From NCBI GenBank assembly GCA_014898415.1, contig RCTD01000022.1, positions 372,001 to 436,000 of the forward strand: DNA of 64,000 bases. The letters run 5' to 3'. Position 1 is the first letter of the stretch, and the number at the start of each line of letters is the position of its first letter. Below are positions 10,481-22,428 of the stretch, in pieces. The stretch comes from Stromatinia cepivora (lineage: Eukaryota > Ascomycota > Leotiomycetes > Helotiales > Sclerotiniaceae). A model generated the notes under the pieces. It was given only the letters and a program-made list of their open reading frames with translations, was not told the DNA's origin and ran no database searches. The translations under genes and the position numbers were made by a program.

Positions 10481-11387
10481 CTTGACGTTTGGCTAGCAAG
10501 GTTCTTCGTAGTGATGCGATGTCGTGAAGGTAATGATGAAGCGGTCGGAATTCGATTTCAGCCTTTCAGATTGAGGTTCAGATGAAGGTGAAGATGGGAT
10601 GGTAATGGCTGGGAGGATAGTGACTTAGACTATATACGTGGGGGAGGGGGGTCTTTGAGTTGCGACTCATGATCATACGTCATCACTTGGGCTGACACGT
10701 CTGCGGGTAAGGGGGGTTTAAGCTTTCGAGACCTATTGGCTCACAAGATTACCATGAGGTATAACTCCGTATAGCAAGCCGTGTGAGGCAATGTAGGAGT
10801 GAGTAGATTGGTTGAAAGAATTTGAAGGCTTTCCAGCTTTTCGATGTATATCTTCCAAGGTTTACACTTTTGATATTACATGCATAAAGTTCTTCGTCAG
10901 GTGTTATTGTATTGATTGCATTTCTTCATCTGTATTTGCTATTCTAAGAGTTGGTCCAACAGTCCATCCAATAGAATAGCCTGTTATCTGAAAATCAACT
11001 TCAACCGTAATCCCAATATCCGATAAGGGGGAAGGTAGGTTGTGCAATGTAGATATTTTTAGGTAGGTAGGTAGGTATTTATAACCTTATCGCGATGCAA
11101 CAAGTCTCGATGGCGCCACAACGTGCGCCACAATTTCACACCTTCCTTACTTTGATGATAAGGCTGGAAGGAGCACGAGTACAGCAGAATGTTCACCAAT
11201 ATATAGTCCATGTAGCATTTCATATTGAAGCCAAAAAAAAAAAGTAAAATATATTCCATGTATAAACAAATTCTACTTCGACCGAAGCCCTGTACCTAAT
11301 ATACTTGCACCATATCTAGAACTAACCAGTTACTAGATGAGAACCTAACAGACTAAAGAAACTGAAAACCCAAATCTAATATCTAAC
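10481..11387. other. Intergenic
   Basis: Promoter of the small inhibitor-like gene (10481-10700) and the 3' flank of the OAH-like gene. A (TAGG)n run lies at about 11060-11076. A CATCCAATAGAATAG motif near 10964 resembles a MITE end but has no partner. No other gene was seen. Confidence 0.5.
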
Positions 11388-12610
11388 TTAAACACCATCC
11401 GCGAAAGACCCACCACCAGCCGCAGTATCAATGACAATACTTTCTTGCAAACCACAAACTTCAAACAGAGCTCTTGGTGTGACATTCTTTGGAGTTCCTA
11501 CGACACCCTCCTTCTTCAAACGCAAGAAAGTCTCTTGAATAGCCAACATAGCCGGGGCGAGAGCAGCAAAAGAGAAAATCATGATACGGAATCCCATCTC
11601 GTGTGCTTCCTTGGTAGTGATAATGGGAGTAGCACCGTTCTCCACCATGTTCAAAAGAATTGGCCATGGGGCGAACTCTTTAACAGTCTTCGCAGCCATC
11701 TCCTTTGAAGTGTAACCCTCGAGCAAGCCAACATCTGCACCGAGCTCTCGAGCAACCTTCAAACGTTTGATACACTCATCGTAACCAAGCTGCTGTAGCG
11801 CATCCGTGCGTGCAATCAACACAATATCGGAATTCATAGCATCTTTGGCGCCTTTGGCGGCACGAATTCTCATGTAGTACTCTTCTTCGGGGACGACCTT
11901 CTTGCCTGCAAGATGGCCACAACGCTTGTTTTGAATCTGATCCTCGATGTGGAATCCAGCGACACCGGCTCTGATATAGGCCTTGACTGCTTTGTCAACA
12001 ATGAGAGGGCCTGCAAGTTGAAAGAGAAAATGTCAGCTTTTTCTTTTATTTTTTGTCTGCGATTTTACTTACCACCGTATCCTGTGTCCATATCGGCAAT
12101 CAAGGGTGGGCCATAAGGATCAAGGTTTGCAATCATCTCAGCATGGTCCTTCATATCAGATAGATGAGCAATGCCGAGATCTGCCATTCCTAGGCGAGAA
12201 GCAGTAGTGCCTGCTCCTGTCTATTGCCGAATGTTAGCAAAGTATTCTTCTATTGGGTAGCTAGTCCTCCCAAGGAATCTAGAACGTACCATGTAAAGGG
12301 CTGGAAAGCCAACTTGAAGGGCAACTCGTGCTGAGATCCCATCATAGACACCGGGACAGACAATCAACTCATTCGTGTCCCTAAGCATATTCTTCAACTT
12401 TGTGGCACCGTTCTCAAAGCTTGTGCTAGGTGTTGGCTTGACGGCGTTGTCGTAGTAAGGCGCAACAGCTCCATCTGGGGAACTGGAGACCTGGGAAATC
12501 TTGATTAGCTATGAGCAATCACTTTGAGGAATCTTGCATACCGGATACTCAGTCACAGTCGCCATAGGCTTGTCTTCGACGATTGGGAGTGCATCCATGA
12601 TGGGAGCCAT
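11388..12610 (-). CDS. Oxaloacetate acetylhydrolase-like enzyme (isocitrate lyase / PEP mutase superfamily)
   Basis: Four exons (12610-12542, 12490-12290, 12220-12073, 12010-11388) give 346 residues, the normal length for fungal oxaloacetate hydrolases. Segments closely follow that family: VCPGVYDGISARVAL, TGAGTTASRLGMADLG, ANLDPYGPPLIADMDTGYGG (metal-binding aspartates), GFHIEDQIQNKRCGHLAGK (catalytic-loop KRCGH) and DIVLIARTDALQQLGYDECI. The FRIMIFSFA segment retains a serine; a serine in this part of the enzyme has been proposed as a marker of true oxaloacetate hydrolases (from memory). OAH splits oxaloacetate into oxalate and acetate in the cytosol and is the main oxalate source in grey-mould and white-mould fungi. 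A related lyase of the same family (petal-death-protein-like, C-C hydrolase of substituted malates) is the alternative. Introns are 51, 69 and 62 bp. Confidence 0.85.
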
Positions 12611-13095
12611 TATGATAAGTCAGGAATGAAGTAGTGGTAAGAATTGATGTTGGTGTTGTTGATGTTGTTGATGATGATTGTGATGTGGATATGTCACTGT
12701 GTTATTGGTGTGCTTCTGGTCGAGGTGACTCCAAGCAGCGAACGAAGGGGCTTTATAGATTTCCACGACCCGAGTCTTCCCCGCATCAATCTATTGTATC
12801 TATCTTCTTTGCCTCTTCACATCTACCTGTGGATTATTTTTCCGTCCAGTCAGCACCATCTAAAGACGAGATGCGCCCAAAGGATGAATCTCGACCCTCA
12901 CTGATCGACACCCAATGTATCATCTCGCAGCGTGAGAACGATAATGTAACGTCTTGGTATTGTACTTTCAGTCGTATTCTACATCCACGAGGATGTGGAT
13001 GCAGAAAATCCCTCAATGTCACGTCCTTATCACATCTTCTAGATTGGCTATCACCGTTTGATGCGAGTGCCGCTGGGCGTCATCACTCCCGCTGA
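12611..13095. other. OAH-like gene promoter region
   Basis: Contains a GTT/GAT-rich leader just upstream of the start (12640-12680). The long plus-strand frame here (12634-13095) is low complexity and is rejected as a gene. Confidence 0.45.
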
Positions 13096-13099
13096 AACA

Positions 13100-13375
13100 A
13101 GACCAAGGGGTACATGAAGAATCAGCATCAGAAGCGCGTGTGTATCTACTAAGATTGTACTAAGATTTACTAAGATTTACTAAGATATGCAGGAAGAACA
13201 TGACTCAATGACCTTACCTTGTCAAGCAATACCAAGGGATACATGAAGAATCGAAATCCAGTTGTCGTTGAGACGAGTTATCCTGTAAAGCAATACCAAG
13301 CGATGCAGGCATTATCAAAAATTGCATCTTACTACCCTACAGAGTAATACCAAGGGCTACAGGAAAATTTAAAGC
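13100..13375. repeat. Degenerate dispersed-in-tandem repeat
   Basis: Four diverged copies of a unit resembling CAATACCAAGGGATACATGA occur near 13105, 13232, 13293 and 13347, with spacings of roughly 55-125 bp. A short triplication TTTACTAAGAT lies at 13150-13185. No coding or terminal-repeat structure. Confidence 0.55.
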
Positions 13376-14628
13376 CGAATAATTCCTAAGTACCCAGCCC
13401 TTGGCGATAATCTCTATTCTCTCGCTTGATAGTCATTCAGGCCCCCTCTTCAAATTCACGGGTTCAAGGAGGATTACATATCAGTCCCACACAGAATAGA
13501 GTTTTCTATATCTTAAAAATTAGGTTATCGATAATTCACTCGTATTTTGAGGCCTCGATCTGAATCACCAGGGTTTTGACAAGCCGGCCCGGTGTTACAA
13601 TTTGTCTTTTTAGTATGATATTTTCCAGCCTTCAGCTGCGTTTTCTTCTTATATGGTTACAGCGCTAAAAAGGCCCTTTTTAATTTGATCGAAGAGACGC
13701 TCCAAGAGCCAAGCTAGCCAAGCCAAGACTGACCTATCCACAACACATGTATCTTACCCTACTGTACGAAAAAACATCAACAAACTAGCCTGTGATGTCC
13801 CCAGAAAAATGTGTCATTATTCGATAAAAAGTGATATGTTGAGTCTAACTAAAGCGGTGTGTAAGATTTGTTACACGATAGTTCAGCAGATGAAAAAGGG
13901 AGGCTACCTGTCTAACGCTCGCCCATTTTTTGCGGAAGAGCTAAAAGCTGAAAGGGGGCTCGCATAGTTCTCCACTGCTTTCGAACGGCCATTAGCGAAG
14001 ATGGAGCACGCAGATTCCCAAGACAAGAAGATAACGGACTGGCCCGAGTTCTATGCATGAGGGAGATTGAGGAGATAAGGTTTAGGTGTTAATTTTTGCC
14101 TAGTCTTGTCAAGACACGCATATTAGATTTACCAGTCATCACCAGTCTTGGAAATAATTGGCGTGTGGCGATGTCGGTGTGGCCCCGCTATCTACGATAT
14201 GTAGGAATAGTTCCGATCCCCTCTTCCTTCACGGGTAGCGGAAACAAAATTGAGGAAATTCCGGCTTGGCGGGAAACGATGTTACTCTGATAAACTAAAG
14301 TTTTTCGGATTAGGCAACGTGGGGGATATGCCATTTTCCTAATTTTTTTTTAAGATGCTTTTGGTTCTCCGGTCAACCTAAAAAAAAACTCCGCTGATGC
14401 GCATTTCATAAAGGAGCGGGTTTGGCGCTTATCTAGTATCTAAATGAATCTAAGTATCTCCGTTTTTCGCCCGCTTTCTTACCCTACTTCATTCGTACAC
14501 CCATCTTCAAAAAATTCTTGTCCAATTTTCCAATTGATTTCGGAACTCTTTTCACCGAGTCAGGCGAATCAATCAACTGAATCAGTTGAATCAAGTCGAA
14601 TCAAGTCAAATCAATTGAATCTTTCAAA
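13376..14628. other. Intergenic between OAH-like and DUF1275 genes
   Basis: Divergent promoter space. It holds the GCCAAG cluster reported separately; the 14440-14628 stretch is the TC-rich leader of the DUF1275 gene. No open frame with a recognisable domain. Confidence 0.5.
13708..13727 (+). promoter_or_regulatory. Cluster of three GCCAAG motifs (PacC-type)
   Basis: GCCAAG occurs at 13708-13713, 13717-13722 and 13722-13727. GCCARG is the consensus site of the fungal alkaline-pH regulator PacC, and oxalate-forming genes are known to be pH-regulated in fungi. The cluster lies about 1.1 kb upstream of the OAH-like start and 0.9 kb upstream of the DUF1275 gene. Binding is inference. Confidence 0.35.
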
Positions 14629-15751
14629 ATGAAGGAAACAGAAGAAACACTGCCACGTACCAACAGTGTGGACATTGAAAGATCCGATAATGGGAGTGAA
14701 AAACCTCTTTCTGCGAGAATGAAGAAACATTTTGCACAGGAAGTAAGCACAGATCATGCAGATATTCTCATGTTGATTTGTTGTCTCATCACTGGATTCT
14801 TGGATAGCACTCTGTATAATGGTATAGTTAAATTCCCTCAAATGAGTGTAATAATAAGGTTACAGTTTAGCTGACAATTGAATATAGCCTTCAAGACATT
14901 CGTTTCTATGCAAACTGGTAAGTCATCACGAGCAATTCTTACAAAATCGCGCCACTTATACATTCATTTCTCCATTCTTTTTCGAAATTCACCATTTAGT
15001 CTAATCATTTTCTATAGGCAACACAATCTTCTTAGCTCTTGGCGCATCAGGACAAAACAATCGACCTTTTGGTTGGGCACGATCCCTCATTTCCATCGGT
15101 TTCTTCTGCATTGGTTCCTTCGTCTACTCACGATTCCATCGCTTCCTTGGCCCCCTTCAACGAAGTACCCTCGTCGCTTCGTATTTACTCCAGAGTTGTT
15201 GTATCTTGCTGGCAGCCAGTTTGGTTGAAGGCGGTGTGATTGAAGGCGCTGTACCGGCGGGATTAACAAATTATTGGAATCAAATTGCTGCCATTGCTTT
15301 GTTGAGTTTCCGTACGTTAATTTATTTTGCTTGTTTGCTCTTCATTTGTCGCGATTTTTGTGTTCTCGCAACTATCTATCAATTGTTACATTTCCTAAAA
15401 TCTAAGAACCCCTTGCCTTAAAATCCACCCACGTCGACCCCACTTTAACACTTCACAGAAGCAGCAGGCCAAATCGTCTCCTCCCGCCTCTTAGGCGTGG
15501 GAGAAGTTCCTACTATCGTCATCACCTCACTTCTCTGCGATCTCCTCTCAGATCCGCTTCTCTTTGCTCGCCCGTCAGCAAACGTAAAGAGAAATCGACG
15601 AGCAATAGCTTTTGTGTTGACGCTCGTAGGCGCGATTATTGGCGGTTGGGTGAGTAAGGTTACGCAGAGCGTCAGCCCTATGCTCTGGGTAGCCGGTGGT
15701 TGTAAAATCTTATTAACGCTGGGCTGGGGATTCTGGAAGGGGAAGGCCTAG
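14629..15751 (+). CDS. DUF1275 (YoaK-family) membrane protein
   Basis: Four exons (14629-14821, 14888-14917, 15018-15311, 15459-15751) give 269 residues. Recognised as the DUF1275/YoaK family by the order of hydrophobic segments and small motifs: DILMLICCLITGFLDSTLYN, FKTFVSMQTGNTIFLALGAS, an RPFGWARSLISIGFFCIGSF helix, ILLAASLVEGGVIEG, NQIAAIALLSFQAAGQIVSS and LVGAIIGGWVSK. About six membrane helices are expected. The cytosolic N-terminus is acidic and hydroxylated (ETEETLPRTNSVD). The family is widespread in ascomycetes and has no established substrate. The 30-bp second exon is unusual but required by the conserved VSMQTG/NT junction. The start is the first ATG of the frame, after a CT- and TCAA-rich leader. 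Confidence 0.85.
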
Positions 15752-16245
15752 AGGAAGGAAGTGTTGAAGGTTGCGTTTGGGATATAGAGGTTTAGACGAA
15801 TTATACATAGTGATGAGGGATATGGGTAATATAGATAGAATAGAATTAATATATAGAGGTATAGATGAATAGATGAATATAGACTGTCACACATACGCTT
15901 TCCGCTGCAATGAATGTGCAAGTTGTCGTCTCTTCATAGTTTCATCAAGATCTAATTATTTATTCTGTATATATAGGTAGGCTAGCAGTAGCTAGCTGTT
16001 GCTAGTCCTTTAAATATAGTTATATCAATTTCAAAACCATGAATTTATCATCCCTGTAATCTGATAAGTGATAAGAATGCGTACCACTGTGAGAGTCTAA
16101 CTACGATTGGCTTAGCCTCTATGATCGGTGATGAATTTTCCGATGGGGCAAGGGTAAAAAAAATTATTTTGAATCTGGAGAAAGAATTTCGATGTTGTCG
16201 GCGCATTACGAAGTAGCTTTTCTAAACTACTTCAACTAATTAATC
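15752..16245. other. Intergenic
   Basis: AT-rich, with several ATAGAT/ATAGAG near-repeats at 15790-15885 and GCTAGCAGTAGCTAGC near 15984. No gene was seen. Confidence 0.5.
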
Positions 16246-19200
16246 ATGGAGGAACAAAAGAATAGGCCTCATAGGGCTCCCAAAGAGAAGAAGAAGCAGA
16301 CTGGAGGTTAGTAATTGCTGTCCCAATTGATCCTTTTCGTATGCTAATATTACCCATAGACCGTAATCCAAAAGCATTCAGTTTCGCAAACCCAGGAAGA
16401 TTGGCAAAAAGTGCTTCACGATCGCATGATGTATGTTCAAGCATTCAGAACTCAATGCGCCAGCTTATTAACTTTCGCAGATCAAAGAAAGACGTCTTCA
16501 TGTTCCTCAAATTGATCGATTGCCAGAAGAACCACCGCCACGCCTCGTTACAATTGTTGGACCACCAGGTGTTGGAAAGACGACTTTACTCAAATCTTTA
16601 GTCAAACGATATGCGAAAGAGACACTATCAGATCCTCAAGGACCAATTACCGTTGTTACGTCGAAACGTCAAAGACTTACATTTGTAGAATGTCCGAACG
16701 AACTCGAGGCTATGGTGGATATGTCAAAGGTGGCAGATATTGTATTATTAATGATTGATGGCAATTTTGGGTTTGAGATGGAGACTATGGAGTTTTTGAA
16801 CATTTTATCTTCGAGTGGTATGCCGGGTAATGTTTTTGGAATTCTTACACATCTTGATCTCTTCAAGAAACCACAAACTTTGAAGGATGCGAAAAAACGA
16901 CTCAAAAATCGATTTTGGAGCGAATTATACCAGGGTGCTCATCTATTCTACCTCTCTGGAGTTATCAATGGACGTTATCCGGATCGAGAAATCCATAATT
17001 TGTCAAGATTCATTTCCGTCATGAAGAATCCTCGACCCTTGATTTGGCGCAATACACATCCTTATACCATTATCGATAGTTTCAGGGACATTACTCATCC
17101 TACCAAGATTGAAGAAGATGAAAAGTGCGATCGAACGATTGTTTTATCTGGATACTTACGAGGAACAAATTTTGCCGCACAGGGTCAAAGGGTTCATATA
17201 CCAGGGCTTGGGGATTATTCAGTCTCTGCTATGGAAGCATTACCTGATCCTTGTCCTACACCATTTATGGACGCAGCAATTGCCAAAGCGTCAGGAAAGA
17301 CTGGCAGGCGACGTTTAAACGAGAAGGAAAAGAAACTTCATGCACCCATGTCGGATAAAAGTGGATTGAAAATTGATGGAGACACTATATGGATCACTCG
17401 TGATAAGGGGTTCAATTTCGACGCGGATGCCGAGGATGAAGAACGTGGAGAGGGAGAAGAAATGATTGTTGGTTTGCAAGGAGAGAGAAGACTTTTGGGT
17501 GAAACTGAAGAGGGTGTGAGATTATTCAGTAATGGTGAGACTATCAAGTCAGTTCCTCGGGAAGAAGACTCTGGAAGAAAACATCAAAGATCTGCAAGAT
17601 TTGTCAGCAAAGATCAAGATTCAGATAACGAAGATTTTGGAGATGTTGCCAGTGATGAAGAATTCGATTCTAGTGATGAAGCAGAGATTACCGAAGACAA
17701 GTTAGGAAAGGCATTCAAGAAAGATAAAGATGAGGCTGGTGGTGATATCGAATTCGCTGACAGTGATTCGGATCTTGGTTCTATATCTGGTGAAGACTTG
17801 GATGATGACGAAGATGATTCAGATTCAGAGGATGAAGATGGAGCAGCTCGGTGGAAACAGAATATGTTGGAAATTGCGCGCAACCTTCATGGACAAAGAA
17901 AATCTTACCGAACTGCAGATCTGGCGAAACTTATGTATGATGAATCGCTCACACCTGCAGAAGTACTTCAAAGATGGAGAGGAGAGATTGAAGAGGAAGA
18001 GGAGGATATTGAACAATCTGAAGATGAAGATGAATTCTTTAAAAAGACCGGTAGAGAGGATGAAGATGCAATCATGGATGACCGAGCAATTCCATTCCTT
18101 GATTATGAGAAGTTGGAGTCAAAATGGTCTGTAGAGGATAATATCGAAGCACTTCGAAAACGATTTGCGACGGCTGATTTATTGAAGGGCAAGGGTAATG
18201 GCAGTGGTAGTGACGATGATGATGAAGATGAGGAAGATGAAGATGATGAGGGTGATGGAGAGTTTAAGGATTTAGAAACTGGTGAAGAGCACAAAGCAGA
18301 CGAACCTGAAGATATTGATGCCGAACGAGAGAAGAATGCCAGAAGAAAAGAAGAGCTCAAATTGCGGTTCGAAGAAGAAGACAGAGATGGATTCAACAAT
18401 GATAAAGCAAATGCAAGGCGAGAAGCTGGTGGAGATGATGAATTTGGTGAGGATGAATGGTACGATGCACAGAAAGCACAAATCCAGAAACAACTCGATA
18501 TCAATAAGGCCGAATTCGAGAATCTTGACGAAAGTCAAAGGATTAATGTTGAAGGCTACCGTGCCGGAATGTATGCGAAGATTGTTATCGAAGGAGTAGC
18601 ATCTGAATTTGTTACCCGATTTAATCCACGAATGCCAATCATAGTTGGAGGTTTGACACCAACCGAGGATCGTTTTGGATTTGTACAGGTCAAGATCAAG
18701 AGACATAGATGGCATAAGAAAATTCTTAAAACCAATGATCCTCTCATCATTTCTCTTGGATGGAGAAGATTTCAAACTCTTCCAATTTACAGTACTTCGG
18801 ACAATCGAACACGAAATCGTATGCTCAAGTATACTCCAGAGCATATGCATTGTTTTGGTACATTTTATGGTCCATTCATTGCACCCAATACTGGATTTTC
18901 ATGCTATCAATCATTTTCCAATAAGAACCCTGGTTTCCGAATTGCAGCTACTGGAACTGTCATGACAGTTGATGAGACCTCCGAGACGGTCAAAAAACTC
19001 AAGCTTACTGGTACGCCATACAAAATTTACAAGAATACTGCTTTCATCAAAGACATGTTCAATACGTCATTGGAAATCGCCAAATTTGAAGGAGCTTCTA
19101 TCAAGACTGTCTCTGGTATTAGAGGTCAAATTAAACGTGCATTGGCCAAGCCGGAAGGTTACTTCCGAGCTACATTTGAAGATAAAATCCTCATGAGTGA

Positions 19201-19738
19201 TATCGTCTTCTTACGAGCTTGGTATCCGATTAAACCTCACCGATTCTACAATGCCGTCACCAACCTCATTGGATGGGAAGGTATGCGATTAACCGGCGAA
19301 GTTCGACGTGATCAAAATCTACCTACACCAGACCAGAAAAACAGTCACTACAAACCCGTAGAAAGAGTTACTCGTCATTTCAATCCTTTACGAGTTCCGC
19401 GTGCCTTGGCAGCAGAACTCCCTTACAAAAGTCAAATTGTACAAATGAAGAAACAGAGCAAACCTACATACATGCAAAAGAGAGCGGTGGTAGTAGGAGG
19501 AGAAGAAAAGAAAGCTAGAGATCTAATGCAGAAATTAATGACGCTCCGAAATGATAAGGTGGCGAAGAGGAAAGTGGCAAATGAAAAGAGGAGAGAGGTG
19601 TATCGGAAGAAGGTGGCGGAAAATGAGGAAAAGAGGGGTGAGAGGGAGAAGAAGGAAAAACAGGAATATTGGAGGAAGGAGGGTAAGAAGAGAAGAGCTG
19701 ATACGGATGGTGGTGGGGGTGGAAAGAGAAGACGATGA
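16246..19738 (+). CDS. BMS1: Ribosome biogenesis GTPase BMS1
   Basis: Three exons (16246-16306, 16360-16430, 16481-19738) give 1,129 residues. BMS1 is an essential nucleolar GTPase of the 90S pre-ribosome that acts with Rcl1 in early 18S rRNA processing. The N-terminus reads NRPHRAPKEKKKQTG then NPKAFSFANPGRLAKSASRS. The G domain follows: P-loop GPPGVGKTT at about residue 71, VADIVLLMIDGNFGFEMET and the NKxD-like THLDLF. An AARP2CN region comes next, then long acidic tracts between about residues 350 and 680, where D and E runs dominate. The C-terminal RIBIOP domain contains RHRWHKKILKTNDPLIISLG, GTFYGPFIAPNTGFSCYQSF and TFEDKILMSDIVFLRAWYP. The extreme C-terminus is lysine/arginine rich. Both introns are about 50 bp. 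The start places the basic N-terminal peptide found in the family. Confidence 0.97.
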
Positions 19739-19810
19739 TGAATGAGGAGGGAGTGTAAGCTTGCATCTTTTTTTTTTTGGTGCATTGGTTGGTGTTTACG
19801 GTTGGATGCC

Positions 19811-19855
19811 TTGTAGCTACTGTAGCTACTGCAGCTACTGCAGCTACTGCAGTCT
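19811..19855. repeat. 9-bp tandem repeat GTAGCTACT/GCAGCTACT
   Basis: Four to five copies of a near-palindromic 9-mer just beyond the BMS1 stop codon; each unit contains AGCT and can pair with its neighbours in a transcript. Confidence 0.8.
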
Positions 19856-19999
19856 GTATGCATAGATAGGTATTAGGTAGTAAAATGTAAGACTTACCTA
19901 CCATTTAGAAATTTTCGGGATGAAAATCATTTCTGAGATTTGAATTTTTTTTTTATAATTTTTGGGCGGGAGTATGAAATCACGAATCTTACACATGTG

Positions 20000-20168
20000 A
20001 ATCATCAATTGTAAATCATCAATTGCAAATCATCAATTGCAAATCACCAACCGCAAATCATCAATTGCAAATCACCAACCGCAAATCATCAATTGTGAAT
20101 CATCAATTGCAAATCATCCATCATCATCACATCACATCACATCACATCACATCACATCACATCACATC
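20000..20168. repeat. ATCATCAATTGCAA minisatellite followed by (CATCA)n
   Basis: About eight copies of a 13-15 bp unit (AATCATCAATTGCAA or AATCACCAACCGCAA) at 20000-20115, then about nine copies of ATCAC/CATCA to 20168. Confidence 0.85.
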
Positions 20169-20417
20169 ATGTATTTCAAATCCTGCATTCCAAATCTTAT
20201 GTTGCAGAGTGCAGTTACAGGTACAATTGGAATCGCAATGGTAAGTAGTATCGATAAACGATAAGAGGGTACGCCGTGCATACAAATACACGAGTACGGC
20301 ATTAGCTCAGCCTTCAGCCCTCAGCTCGCTTTCAGCTATCAGCTATTACGTATAAGGCAAGTCCTTGCGTGGGGCTGGATTGGGGCTTGGAGCTTGGGGC
20401 TTGGGCTTGGGCTTGTA

Positions 20418-20520
20418 GTGTGTGGTATGTGGAATGGTATGTGGAATGGTATGTGTATGGTGTTGGAATGGTGTGTGTATGGTGTTGGAATGGTGTGTGT
20501 ATGGTGTTGGAATGGTGTAC
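20418..20520. repeat. GGAATGGTGTGTGTATGGTGTT minisatellite
   Basis: Three copies of a unit of about 22 bp (TGGAATGGTGTGTGTATGGT with GT) preceded by shorter GGAATGGTATGT units. The sequence is GT-rich on the plus strand. Confidence 0.8.
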
Positions 20521-21761
20521 CGCGGTTTGCGCCGATATTGTTGTAATATGTAATATGTAAGTGTGTCTGCCGTAACTTAGGGTTTAGGTAGTGGAGTTTA
20601 GGCAGTAGTTTATTGAAGGGATGGGTACTTCTACTCCACAGTGAGTGAGAAGTTAGAAGTACTTCCGCATACTACATATAATCTTACGTATTTTATAACA
20701 TGGGTTGTTAATTTGCCATGCCAAATATCGTAATTTTAGCTTGTAGATTGTGGATTGCAAATTTACATGTCGTATATCGCAATCTTATGTTGAATACCAA
20801 GATGCAAACTTCTAATCCCCCGGTACTTTTTTACTAGGACCCTTCTTTTCCCAAGACCCTTTGGCCCATAAAAGCTCATTTAGAGTATAAACCCACCACA
20901 CCATGGGGCTACTGTCAAATCTATCAATGTCAAAGACAAACCCTTCTAGTTGCAGGCGCCGACCCGTAAAGTATCCAACTCTCCACTCTCGCACATGCCA
21001 ACCTAGCGGGCCATAATAATCAATAAATAAGTGGATAAGCCTTACAAATTATACTTTCCCGCAGCGGAGAGCACGAGTACGGTAATCTCAACCGACAATC
21101 GGCGGGTATCGGAGACAGGGAGTAAGACACTCGCGAGTCCGTTCGTTGAACTTTCTTTTTCATCGGGTGATCCATAATCTAAATTCTAATGGGTACGGTA
21201 TGGTCCTCTATTCCTTTTCTCCGAATGAAGATTTGTGTGAGACATATATGTTGCATTGTTAAATGTACGTACATTTCATGCAGATGGGAAACACATGTCA
21301 CATATACCCACCTTATCGACTATGTAGTCCGTAGTATGTAGTAGTATGTAGTCACAAAACATCGGGGGTTAAAGTTTAAAGTTCCACAATAACCTTAATT
21401 ACCTAGTATGCCTCCCACACTCCATACGGAGTACATACCAAGGAAAAGTTACCTAAAATTCATCTCATCCAAATTCAATATGTGGAGTTATTCCGCATAC
21501 CGGTACTCCTTCAAATACATACCTAGGTACATACACACAATGTCACACATACCCAATAGCCGATACCGACTCCGAAGATCTTTATTACTGAAAGTACTCG
21601 GAACCGAACTCCATAAAATAAAATAAAATGTTGATCCCTATTCCGGAGAATTTTCCCGCTTCGTTTGTGCTTTGTATGTTTTGTATCATACATCTAGTTC
21701 TTGGGAACTCGGTTCCTAAATCCCTATATCCCTACTTCCTACATTACACATCAAAGTCAAC

Positions 21762-21896
21762 ATTACAGTAAAACATTACAGTAAAACATTAAAGTAAACA
21801 TTAAAGTAAACATTAAAGTAAACATTAAATTAAACATTACAGTAGACGTTACAATAAACGTTACAATAAACATTACAATAAACATTACGATAAACT
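21762..21896. repeat. ACATTAAAGTAA minisatellite
   Basis: Ten to eleven diverged copies of a 12-13 bp unit (AACATTACAGTA, AACATTAAAGTA, AACGTTACAATA). Confidence 0.85.
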
Positions 21897-22428
21897 TTCA
21901 AGCCACCAAGCCATCAAGCCACCAAGCCACCTACCTAATAATCTAAATCTAAGCTACATCACACGTTAAACACACAATAAACATCAATATAATAAACTTT
22001 CGGTCCGCACCTTTAGTGTCAACCTTATCTTATTATCTTATTGATCCTGACTCCTCATCCGAGGTTTCATTGCGGGCGGGGCGGGCGGGCAACGGTGGCG
22101 CTTCACATGGAACTACATGGCAAAACATGGAACAGGAACCTGGATCCTTAACAAACGGCGGCTGTCTGCACACTGCACAAGGCTTATCAATCTAAGACTT
22201 AACTTGCTCTAGCTTCATGCTTAATATCAGATGAAGGTAACCTTGCTTGATAATCCCGATAACCTTATCTTGTTGTATACCGGTCGGTACTTTCAGTACT
22301 TACATCTAGATTCCAACAGTTTTAAACTCTAATTGGTGTTGATTACTGAATCCGATATTGATTAATCTTACATAAGGTTACCGGCGGCTAACGAGGAATA
22401 TCTTCGGGAAGACCAGGGATTCGTCATC

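Larger units (their letters stand above)
19739..22428. other. Long repeat-rich intergenic region
   Basis: About 2.7 kb without a supported gene, made largely of short tandem repeats (listed separately). A 60-codon minus frame at 20812-20994 has a tryptophan-rich, protein-like composition but no recognised motif, intron context or homologous neighbour, so it is not called. Confidence 0.55.

Noticed and set aside
10955..10985. CATCCAATAGAATAG resembling a MITE terminus
   Set aside because: No inverted partner within 400 bp and no flanking duplication; probably chance or a remnant too short to call.
12634..13095. 153-codon plus-strand frame opposite the OAH-like promoter
   Set aside because: Begins in a GTT/GAT simple-sequence leader (DVVDDDCDVDM); no motif, no splice or homologous context.
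20000..20168. Regularly spaced repeats as a possible CRISPR-like array
   Set aside because: Units are contiguous with no unique spacers and the organism is a fungus; it is an ordinary minisatellite.
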